Source: PVC group bacterium (GTDB lineage: Bacteria; Verrucomicrobiota; Kiritimatiellia; CAIKKV01). Taken from it: a stretch of DNA of 64,000 nucleotides. Of this stretch, positions 57,889 to 64,000 are shown one piece after another; the first letter of the stretch is position 1; each line of letters starts with the position of its first letter. The notes under the pieces are model-generated. The model was not told the origin of the DNA. It searched no databases and saw only the letters and a list, made by a program, of their open reading frames with translations. The position numbers were made by a program, and so were the translations under genes. The stretch covers positions 1 to 64,000 of the forward strand of contig CAMDGM010000002.1 of assembly GCA_945898015.1 (NCBI GenBank). Reading direction: 5' to 3'.

Positions 57889-60090
57889 TCAGCCGGTTTT
57901 ATGGGATAAGCGAAGGACGGGTTGGTCGGCGCGAACCGGCAATTTCCAGCGGGCGCGGTTGCGGCCCGTCATGGTTTCGAGGACGAGGTCGGTGCGGGCG
58001 GCGCCGCGGATCCGGCGGAGGCGGCCGGGCGCGCCGTCGAACGTGAAGAGGGCCAGGAAGAGCGCCTCGGCGCCGTCGGCGCGGATGAGCAGGGAATTTC
58101 GGGGTTCCGGCGGGTCGAGCTCGCCGAGCGCTTCGCGGGGGTCGTTGGCGACGGGGTCCCCGGCGCCCACGATCCGGGCGCCGTCGGGCGGCCGCAGCGC
58201 GGCGGTCATCGAGCCGCACGAATCGGACCAGCGGACGGCCGGGGCCGGGCCGGGCTCCAGGAGTTCGACGGGATTTTTCAGATGGGTATAGCCGCGGCGG
58301 TCGGAGGGGGGGATGGGCTGGACGGGTCCTCCGAGGTCGAGTGCGCCGATGCCGTGGAGGATCCAGTCGAAACGGCGGACGGTCTCAGCGGTGCAGCGGA
58401 AGACGTCGAGCGCGAAATCGGGCCCCACGATCACGGTGCGGTCCAGCCGGACGCCGGGGTAGACGGCCACATTGGAGGCGCGCGCCATTTTCCAGACCTG
58501 GTCCGGCTGGAATTGCTCGAGCGCGCCGTCGGAGGGCGAATCGCGCCAGTGGTCGCACTCCCAGATGGAGGCGGTGTCGAAGTCGTAGGGGAACATGGGC
58601 GTTTCGTCCACCGTCACGGTGTTGTGGGACGCGGTGGTGCGTTTCCAGGTGAGGTACAGCGGGTCGTCGTAGCCGGCGGTGCGCGGGGCGTCGGTGCGGC
58701 GGCGGCCGCGGGCCCAGAGGTCGAGGTGGAGGGCGGCGGGATCCATGTGGCCGGCCCAGTGGGGGCCGAAGAAGAGCGAGGCGCCGACGGCCGAAGGCCG
58801 GTCGGCGCGGGAGCGCAGGAGGAGGGAGCCGGAGACGGGGAAGAGGGTGCAGTGGCGGGTGTGGCGTCCGGTGAGGGAGAGGGCCGCATCTGTTTCGGGG
58901 TGGAATTCGCCGGCGGGGTAGGCCGGGTCGCGGAGGCGGGCGAAGTCGACGTCGCCCGAATGGGTTTGCAGGGGCATGGGCAGGCCGGGCCAGGTGCGGG
59001 CGGCGTCGGGATGTTCGGCTTCCATGCGGTGGAGGAGCCAGGCGTATTTGGGGTCGGCGTAGGCCTCCCAGGCCTTGTTGTAGAGGACGCCCCAGGTGTG
59101 GACGCCGCGGATATTGGCGAGGCCGGAGTCGTGGAGCAGGGGCATGTCGCCGTTGGGGAAGGTCAGGTAGAAAGGGGTGTCGAAGGCGGCCTGGATGCAC
59201 TTGAGGCCGCGGGGGCCGTAGGCGCGGTGGCGGTCGTCGCCATCGTGCTGGAGCTGGGCGGGGAGGCGGGCGTGCCAGGCGTCCACGCCGAGGTGGTCGA
59301 GGACCGTGAGCGCCTCGGTGACGGCCATGAGGGTGTAGAAGTGGTAGCCGGGCGTCTGTTCCCAGTGAAGGCCGTCGGACAGGATGTCGTGGCGGAACTG
59401 GTGGATGAGGCCGTAGCGCCAGGGGGCGCCTCCGCCGTAGAGGGTGTCGTGCACGTGCGGGCGCGAGCCGAGGGCGGCGCCGGCGGCGAGGCGGGCGGCG
59501 AGGGACCAGGTGTTGATATTGCCGCAGGAGCGATGGCCGCCCCCGGCGGCGTTCAGGAGCATGGCTTCGAGCAGGTTTCGGAAGAGGGCGTGATCGGGAT
59601 TGGCGAGGTCGGCGGCGGCGAGCAGGTCGTAGGCGCGGGCGGTGTTCAGAAGCAGGCGGGATTCGGCGAGTGCGCCGCCGCCGGCGCGGTTGTCGAGCCC
59701 GGTGAGGGGCCAGCGGTCATAGGTGCGGGCGAAGAGGCGGAAGGCGCGCAGGGCGCGTTCCCGGTAGAGGGGCTTGCCGGTGAGGTGGAAGGCGAGCGCG
59801 AGGCGGAAGACGAGGTCGATGAGCCGGTTGTTGAGGGCGGCGTCCGCTTTGGGGGCGGGCAGGGCGCCGGGCAGGTTTTCGGGGGCGTCGACGGCGGCGG
59901 TGAGCCGGGCGAAGGCGCGGCGGGCCCAGTCGCAGGTGTGGATGTGGTGGCGGGCGCGGAGGAGCTGGTCGCCGGTGAGGAAGACGCGGGGGTGGTCGGG
60001 AAAGGCCGCGGGCATGAGGTGGAGGGGGTCGTAGTCGGGATGGGCCAGTTGCTCGGGAAAGGCGCGCGGATTGATGATATCGGCATACAT
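57889..60090 (-). CDS. Heparinase II/III-like polysaccharide lyase family protein
   Basis: A 733-residue protein in two parts. An alpha/alpha-toroid N-terminal half (about 45-370) contains CGNINTWSLAARLAAGAALG (candidate catalytic Asn) and DGLHWEQTPGYHFYTLMAV (candidate Tyr). A beta-sandwich C-terminal half includes FFGPHWAGHMDPAALHLDLWARG (candidate His) and TTASHNTVTVDE, a signature of the heparinase II/III C-terminal domain. Lyases of this type cleave uronate-containing polysaccharides. No signal peptide is evident, so action on imported oligosaccharides or a missed start must be considered. AAAGGA is visible a little far upstream of the ATG. It is divergent from the TauE operon. Confidence 0.8.
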   Translation of the reverse strand: MYADIINPRAFPEQLAHPDYDPLHLMPAAFPDHPRVFLTGDQLLRARHHIHTCDWARRAFARLTAAVDAPENLPGALPAPKADAALNNRLIDLVFRLALAFHLTGKPLYRERALRAFRLFARTYDRWPLTGLDNRAGGGALAESRLLLNTARAYDLLAAADLANPDHALFRNLLEAMLLNAAGGGHRSCGNINTWSLAARLAAGAALGSRPHVHDTLYGGGAPWRYGLIHQFRHDILSDGLHWEQTPGYHFYTLMAVTEALTVLDHLGVDAWHARLPAQLQHDGDDRHRAYGPRGLKCIQAAFDTPFYLTFPNGDMPLLHDSGLANIRGVHTWGVLYNKAWEAYADPKYAWLLHRMEAEHPDAARTWPGLPMPLQTHSGDVDFARLRDPAYPAGEFHPETDAALSLTGRHTRHCTLFPVSGSLLLRSRADRPSAVGASLFFGPHWAGHMDPAALHLDLWARGRRRTDAPRTAGYDDPLYLTWKRTTASHNTVTVDETPMFPYDFDTASIWECDHWRDSPSDGALEQFQPDQVWKMARASNVAVYPGVRLDRTVIVGPDFALDVFRCTAETVRRFDWILHGIGALDLGGPVQPIPPSDRRGYTHLKNPVELLEPGPAPAVRWSDSCGSMTAALRPPDGARIVGAGDPVANDPREALGELDPPEPRNSLLIRADGAEALFLALFTFDGAPGRLRRIRGAARTDLVLETMTGRNRARWKLPVRADQPVLRLSHKTG

Positions 60091-60222
60091 GGAGCGAGGA
60101 TCCTTTCAAGGATGGGCTCTGACAGGTGTAACCCACCGTGGATTTGGAGTATGGATAGGCGGATTCGGGAAGGCAAGTGCGAATGAGGATATGAAAGTGA
60201 AGCTGGCGTCCGGCCTGTTTCT

Positions 60223-60231
60223 TGTGATAAT
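60223..60231 (+). promoter_or_regulatory. Possible extended -10 promoter of the TauE operon
   Basis: TGtGATAAT (60223-60231) is an extended -10; no good -35 lies 17-18 bases upstream. AAAGGAG follows at 60242-60248, before the ATG at 60254. Confidence 0.35.
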
Positions 60232-60253
60232 TTATGATTTTAAAGGAGCTCGC

Positions 60254-60625
60254 ATGCCGTTATATTTGTCCTGCCTGTTGATTGGCGCGCTGGCCGGGGT
60301 GATTGCGGCCTTGTGCGGAGTGGGTGGCGGCGTGTTCATGGTGCCGGTTTTCGTGATCGCCCTTCACATGGAACAGAAAACGGCGGTGGCCACGTCGCTG
60401 GCCATTGTCATTTTCACATCGGTGGTGGCCACGGTCCGGAACTCGGGCAACCATTTGGTGGACTGGAAGGTGGTCGCGGCCACGGCGCTCGCCTCGGCGG
60501 TGGTGGTCTGGTTTGCCTCTGACTGGCTCAAGAAAATGTCGAACCTGTCGCTGACCCGGATTTTTGCAGTGTTCATGATTGCCATGGGAGTCTGGATGCT
60601 GGGGAAGAGCTTTTCGAAAGGATGA
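60254..60625 (+). CDS. Half-size TauE/SafE-type permease
   Basis: A 123-residue membrane protein with about four helices. LLIGALAGVIAALCGVGGGVFMVPVFVIALHMEQKTAVATSLAIV is the repeated motif of the TauE/SafE (sulfite exporter, UPF0721) family. Full-length members are ~250 residues with two such halves; this gene has one, so it probably works as a dimer or with another half. The family exports or imports sulfite, sulfoacetate and other organic anions. The C-terminus (RIFAVFMIAMGVWMLGKSF) is complete, so this is a natural half-size protein, not a truncation. AAAGGAG precedes the ATG. The stop overlaps the region of the next start. Confidence 0.85.
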   Translation: MPLYLSCLLIGALAGVIAALCGVGGGVFMVPVFVIALHMEQKTAVATSLAIVIFTSVVATVRNSGNHLVDWKVVAATALASAVVVWFASDWLKKMSNLSLTRIFAVFMIAMGVWMLGKSFSKG

Positions 60626-60627
60626 GT

Positions 60628-61371
60628 ATGGACATTATCGATGCCTATTGCGGGATTGGGCCCTGGATGACGCGGGACCGGTTGCTGCCCTGGAAGACGG
60701 AAGAGACGCTTCACCTGATGGATCATTTCGGCATTGCGCGGGCGCTGACGCACAGCAATTTCTCGGCCGGCGGGGGCAGCGTGTGGCACGGCAACGAGCA
60801 CCTGGAGGAAGCCGCCGCGGCGCAGCCCCGGTTTACGCCAGCCTTCGCCATCACGCCGTATCCCCATGCGGATTCCCCGCAGCTATCCGATTACCTGGCC
60901 GCGATGCGGCGGGCGCGGGCGCGGGCGGTCTGGTTTGCGCCGCTGGCCAAGTATCCGCTGCGCGAGATGTACGGGGAGATCCTGGACGCCTGCGTGGCGC
61001 ACCGGCTGCCCGTGCTGTGGCCCCGCGACAACACGACTCCCGCGGATGTGGCGGAGGTGTTGCGGAATTGGCCGAAGCTGCGGCTGATCATGCTGGGGTG
61101 CAGCTACATGGAGGACACCTGGCTGTTTCCGCTGTTGAAATTGTATTCCGAGTTCCGCATCTGCGTGGGGCAGTTTTATATTCCGGCGGAGGCGCCCCAC
61201 CGGTTTCTCCGGGAATTTCCGGCCGAGCGGCTGGTGTTCGGTTCCGGGCTTCCCTTTTTCTCGCCGGGCGGATTGATCGCGCATCTGGCCTATGCCAAGA
61301 TCACGGAGGCCGAACGCGCGGCCATCCTGGGCGGCAACCTTGGCAAGCTGATGGATGAGGTGCGGTTATGA
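60628..61371 (+). CDS. Amidohydrolase-fold protein lacking metal ligands
   Basis: A 247-residue amidohydrolase-2-type TIM barrel, paralogous to the next gene. Where the family has an N-terminal HxH, it reads IDAYCGIG (Tyr7, Gly9). AHTWGG of the paralogue corresponds here to LWPRDN, AGHAG to LGCSYM, and WGTDVP to FGSGLP. All expected metal and catalytic positions are thus replaced, while the fold, the spacing and the C-terminal ILGGNLGKLM are kept. It may be a regulatory or structural partner of the 61368 enzyme. The ATG at 60628 is preferred because AAAGGA is correctly spaced; the ATG at 60622 overlaps the TauE stop. It ends in a four-base overlap with the paralogue. Confidence 0.82.
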   Translation: MDIIDAYCGIGPWMTRDRLLPWKTEETLHLMDHFGIARALTHSNFSAGGGSVWHGNEHLEEAAAAQPRFTPAFAITPYPHADSPQLSDYLAAMRRARARAVWFAPLAKYPLREMYGEILDACVAHRLPVLWPRDNTTPADVAEVLRNWPKLRLIMLGCSYMEDTWLFPLLKLYSEFRICVGQFYIPAEAPHRFLREFPAERLVFGSGLPFFSPGGLIAHLAYAKITEAERAAILGGNLGKLMDEVRL

Positions 61372-62138
61372 GCTTACCCCTGATTGACTATGGACGGACC
61401 GGCCGGACGTTGGATTTTCCGGTGTTTGACGCGCACGCGCATGTGGGGAATTTCACCCACGTGATCAGCCCGTCGCTGGAGAAACAGGTGGCCGAAATGG
61501 ACCACGTGGGCGTTCAGGTGCAGATGGTCAGCTCGATCGAGTCCATTTATGGCGATATCAGCCGGGGCAATGACCAGGCGGCGGCGGCGGCGGTGCGGTA
61601 TCCCGGGCGGATATTCGCCTACTGCCAGATCAGCGCCCGCTATCCCGAGCTGATCCGATCCGAGATGGAGCGCTGCTTCCGCAATCCGGTGTTCAAAGGG
61701 GTGAAGGTGTACCAGGTGGGGGTGCGGTATGACGATCCGCTCTTCACGCCGGTGTGGGAGTTCGCCCGTGACCGGGGCGTGCCGGTGCTGGCCCACACGT
61801 GGGGCGGGGACGTGAAGGGCTTTGACAAGGTGGCGGCGGCGTTTCCCGAGGTTGCGTTCCTGGCGGGTCACGCGGGCAGCGGGTTCGCCTACCAGCCTTA
61901 CGTGGACATGGCGAAACGGCACCGGAATTTTTACCTGGACCTGACCTATTCCCGCGAGCACACGAACATGATCGAATATTTCGTCGAGCAGGTGGGGACG
62001 GGCCAGATGGTATGGGGCACCGACGTGCCCACGTTCTCCATCAGCCAGCAGGTCGGCAAGGTGTTGTATGCCCGCATTCCGGACGAGGCCAAGCGGGCGA
62101 TCCTGGGCGGGACAGCCTTTAAACTGTTCAAGATTTAA
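61368..62138 (+). CDS. Amidohydrolase-2 family metal-dependent hydrolase
   Basis: A 256-residue TIM-barrel amidohydrolase. His23 and His25 in VFDAHAHVG, His in VLAHTWGG (about 140), His in FLAGHAGSG and Asp in MVWGTDVPTF near the C-terminus form a complete metal and acid/base set. Members of the family hydrolyse lactones, decarboxylate aromatic acids or cleave amides; the substrate is unknown. Start overlaps the pseudo-paralogue stop (ATGA), so the pair is made in equal amounts, compatible with a heteromer. The alpha/beta hydrolase gene follows after 13 bases. Confidence 0.87.
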   Translation: MSLPLIDYGRTGRTLDFPVFDAHAHVGNFTHVISPSLEKQVAEMDHVGVQVQMVSSIESIYGDISRGNDQAAAAAVRYPGRIFAYCQISARYPELIRSEMERCFRNPVFKGVKVYQVGVRYDDPLFTPVWEFARDRGVPVLAHTWGGDVKGFDKVAAAFPEVAFLAGHAGSGFAYQPYVDMAKRHRNFYLDLTYSREHTNMIEYFVEQVGTGQMVWGTDVPTFSISQQVGKVLYARIPDEAKRAILGGTAFKLFKI

Positions 62139-62151
62139 TGGGGTGGGTTCC

Positions 62152-63138
62152 ATGTATCAGGCGTATCCGTCGAGTGTGGAGGAGGGCCTGACCCTCTTTG
62201 CCGATTTCCGGGTTCCGGCCGAACCCCGGCCCCTGCTGGTCACCACCCACGGGTGGCACGGGCAGATCAAGAAGGCGCATGCCGACAATGTGGACACCGG
62301 CGCGCCGGACCAGGATTGGTTTGTCATCTACGTCGAGATGCGCGGCCGGGGCGATTCGGGCGGCAAGCCGGACTGCAACGGGTGGGAGCTGCAGGATGTG
62401 GTGGACGCCGTGGAATTTGCGAAACGCCGGTATGCGGAGCATATCCGTGATCCGCACCTGGTGACCCTGACGGGCGGCAGCGGGGGCGGCTCGAATGTGA
62501 TGGGGCTGCTGGGCAAGTTTCCGGACTATTTCTGCCGGGCAAAGGCGGAGTGCGGGATCAGCGATTTTGCGCTCTGGTACCGGAACGACCAGGTGGGCGA
62601 GTTCCGCGACGAGATGGACGTCTGGATGGGCACGACGCCGGACCGGGATCCCGAGGCCTATGCGAGCCGGGGTGGGCTGACCCTGGCCGGCAACCTTTGC
62701 ACGCCCCTGATCATTTTCCATGGCGATCAGGACCGGCGTGTGCCGGTGGAGCAGGCGCGCCGGTATGTGGATGCGTTGCGGCGGACGGGGAAAGGGGAGT
62801 TGGTGTCCTACTTCGAGCTGAAAGGCGTGGGGCATCCGGGCCATTATGGTGGCGCCACGCCGGCCCAGGATGAATTCCGGTTGACTGCCGGCGCGGCCTT
62901 TCTGGCGGATCAGCCGGTGCCTGTTTCCATTCCGGAAAAAGGATATCTGGTGGTTGGCGGCTACCTGAAAACCCATGATTTCGAGGTGGTGCTGGAAAGC
63001 GTCAACCGGGTAGCCGAGATTCATTATAATTTGAACACCGATTCCTTTGTCCTTCATGCCCTTAAACCGTGCAAGGCCCGCCTCCGCGTCCGGCAGCCCG
63101 ATGATGGCTGGGCCGAGCGCGAATTAACATCCTGTTAA
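62152..63138 (+). CDS. Prolyl-oligopeptidase-like alpha/beta hydrolase
   Basis: A 328-residue serine hydrolase. The nucleophile elbow is TGGSGGGSN (about 107-115), the oxyanion strand is TTHGWHGQ, the acidic residue is in FHGDQDRRVP (about 187-196) and the His in LKGVGHPGHYG (about 223-233). It fits dienelactone hydrolase/prolyl oligopeptidase-like esterases or peptidases. After about residue 265 there is an additional beta-rich tail (YLVVGGYLKTHDFEVVLESVNRVAEIHYNL) not found in simple esterases. No signal peptide is present, so the site is cytoplasmic. Likely co-transcribed with the amidohydrolase pair, suggesting sequential hydrolysis of one compound. A GGGTGGG site lies before ATG. Confidence 0.83.
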   Translation: MYQAYPSSVEEGLTLFADFRVPAEPRPLLVTTHGWHGQIKKAHADNVDTGAPDQDWFVIYVEMRGRGDSGGKPDCNGWELQDVVDAVEFAKRRYAEHIRDPHLVTLTGGSGGGSNVMGLLGKFPDYFCRAKAECGISDFALWYRNDQVGEFRDEMDVWMGTTPDRDPEAYASRGGLTLAGNLCTPLIIFHGDQDRRVPVEQARRYVDALRRTGKGELVSYFELKGVGHPGHYGGATPAQDEFRLTAGAAFLADQPVPVSIPEKGYLVVGGYLKTHDFEVVLESVNRVAEIHYNLNTDSFVLHALKPCKARLRVRQPDDGWAERELTSC

Positions 63139-63352
63139 CAAGGTTGTCGACAGGGGGTTCCGTCAAAGCCTCGGATCAATGAGCGTGTTGACAAGTCAGC
63201 CAACGGCTGTTGATAATTCGCTAACGTCAGCATTACGAGTGAGTTGTAAAAACAGAAGTTGTTCAGAACCCGGATGAAGAGAAAGCGGGGCGTAGACGCG
63301 GGAACTGGGGGCTTGATTTGTGAACAGCTCGTGAAGGACGGGTTGTGAACAA
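63129..63352. repeat. Cluster of TGTTnACAA/TGTGAACA-like words
   Basis: Five related words lie in about 220 bp: tgttaacaagg near 63133, tgttgacaagt near 63186, tgttgataatt near 63210, tgtgaacagct near 63321 and tgtgaacaagg near 63346. The last two resemble a DnaA box (TTGTTCACA, one mismatch) on the minus strand. The rest of the 237-bp gap has no gene. Confidence 0.4.
63188..63217 (+). promoter_or_regulatory. Predicted promoter of the 63376 membrane protein gene
   Basis: Perfect TTGACA (63188-63193), 18 bases, GATAAT (63212-63217). Transcription near 63224 would give an unusually long leader of about 150 bases containing the repeated TGTGAACA words. Confidence 0.55.
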
Positions 63353-63375
63353 GGCGGACAAGAAGGAGGTCGGGC

Positions 63376-63978
63376 ATGATGACTGGGACAGCGGCGGGCG
63401 GGATTGTGGTTGTCGGCGCCATTGCGATGTATGGACTTGGCGTCCTGATGTCGTTTGCCGGCGCCATTTGGCTGCTGGTGCGGGCGTTCCAGACCAGTCT
63501 GGTGTGGGGGTTGGTCGTGTTTTTCCTGCCGTTTGCCAATATTGTATTTGCCATCAAGCACTGGGCCTTTGCCAAAAAGCCTTTTCTGTTGAGTCTGGTT
63601 GGCGTGGCGATCCTCCTGGTTGCGGGCCTTGTGGGGTTTGTGGCCGGCGTGGGCTTTTTCCATCCGGGTGGCAGCCGGGGGGAGAACACGGAGATCCGGA
63701 GTCAAGTGGCGGATGACCTGGACTTATCCCGTCAAAAGGCGGTCCCTTTAAGCGATCGGGAGAAGGTGGCGGAGCTGCTGGCCACGGCGGGAATCAATCC
63801 CGAGAACCCCCGCACCTTCCAGGGGCGGACGATTGCTGAGATGACGGCGGCGCTGGGCACGCCGAGCGCGAACATGAAAGTCAAAGGCAAGCACCTTTAC
63901 ATTTTTCAAAATTGCTTTGAGGTGGAATCGAAGGACGGGGGCAAGACCGTCTCGGGCGTGCATTACATGGGCCAATAG
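63376..63978 (+). CDS. Membrane protein of unknown function
   Basis: A 200-residue protein I do not recognise. Its first ~95 residues contain three likely helices (IVVVGAIAMYGLGVLMSFAGAIWLLV, TSLVWGLVVFFLPFANIVFAI, FLLSLVGVAILLVAGLVGFVAGVGFF). The rest is hydrophilic: a charged segment (QVADDLDLSRQKAVPLSDREKVAELLATAGINP) and a small domain with MTAALGTPSANMKVKGKHLYIFQNCFEVESKDGGKTVSGVHY, reminiscent of the SmpA/OmlA-like or KTSC-type short beta folds in which a GTP motif is followed by strands. AAGGAGG lies six bases before ATG, a strong initiation site. It is the last complete gene of the window. Confidence 0.8.
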   Translation: MMTGTAAGGIVVVGAIAMYGLGVLMSFAGAIWLLVRAFQTSLVWGLVVFFLPFANIVFAIKHWAFAKKPFLLSLVGVAILLVAGLVGFVAGVGFFHPGGSRGENTEIRSQVADDLDLSRQKAVPLSDREKVAELLATAGINPENPRTFQGRTIAEMTAALGTPSANMKVKGKHLYIFQNCFEVESKDGGKTVSGVHYMGQ

Positions 63979-64000
63979 GCTGTCTTTCTCAGCCGGATCA

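Noticed and set aside
63129-63375. Replication origin
   Set aside because: DnaA-like words are degenerate, no dnaA/dnaN or AT-rich unwinding region is nearby, and skew cannot be evaluated from this window.
1-64000. CRISPR arrays and tRNA or rRNA genes
   Set aside because: No regularly spaced repeats with unique spacers, and no T-arm/acceptor arrangement or rRNA signature sequence was found by reading both strands.

Overview
The window is a GC-rich bacterial chromosome segment with about 42 protein-coding genes, no RNA gene and no CRISPR array that I can see. The content points to the PVC group, most likely a Kiritimatiellota, Verrucomicrobiota or Lentisphaerota-type glycan degrader. Evidence: a sulfatase, a GH20-like hexosaminidase, a heparinase II/III-like lyase, a surface protein made of T5SS/PEP-CTERM-associated repeats, several Gfo/Idh/MocA oxidoreductases and TIM-barrel isomerases, a DUF1638 protein, and an ECF sigma factor coupled to a VWA (YfbK-like) protein. 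The taxonomic call is inference.

Layout. 1-437: dispersed repeat. 438-4213 (+): DUF1638 protein, sugar isomerase, RNA methyltransferase, aldo/keto reductase. 4218-11059: nitroreductase-like protein, ParE-type toxin/antitoxin pair, sulfatase, zinc alcohol dehydrogenase, GH20-like enzyme. 11100-13990: dispersed repeats around a sodium/solute symporter with its small accessory protein. 14008-28685: carbohydrate locus with a LacI regulator, repeat adhesin, two large paralogous exported glycosidase-like proteins, an isomerase, an alpha/alpha-barrel glycosidase-like protein and an oxidoreductase. 28702-30925: PfkB sugar kinase and AAA/DUF4143 ATPase. 31016-40365 (-): ECF sigma factor, membrane VWA protein and a 2133-residue membrane protein in one coupled operon. 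40499-42034: fused phosphatidyltransferase with one degenerate domain. 42095-44941: PotABC-type importer without its binding protein, divergent from 45051-52972, a polyol/deoxysugar-type catabolic operon. 53007-63978: beta-propeller protein, a TIR-bounded repeat element, RluD, Lgt, an altered metallophosphoesterase, a heparinase-like lyase, a TauE/amidohydrolase/hydrolase operon and a membrane protein.

How the genes fit together. Exported or surface proteins (repeat adhesin, exported glycosidase-like proteins, propeller) would bind and open polysaccharide. Cytoplasmic sulfatase, GH20 and lyase would finish imported pieces, and dehydrogenases, isomerases, kinase and aldolase would feed them to triose phosphates. 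The most unusual points are: (i) the sigma/VWA/giant-protein operon, whose large protein is two homologous ~1000-residue halves joined by a serine/proline microsatellite and an internal signal-like segment; (ii) at least six genes whose start codon lies 6-7 bases after a predicted -10 box, implying leaderless mRNAs; (iii) three pseudo-enzyme cases, namely the second phosphatidyltransferase domain, an amidohydrolase next to its intact paralogue, and a phosphoesterase with changed metal ligands; (iv) a dispersed repeat family with one copy lacking its ~215-bp core. All functions are inferred from sequence reading alone; no database search was run.
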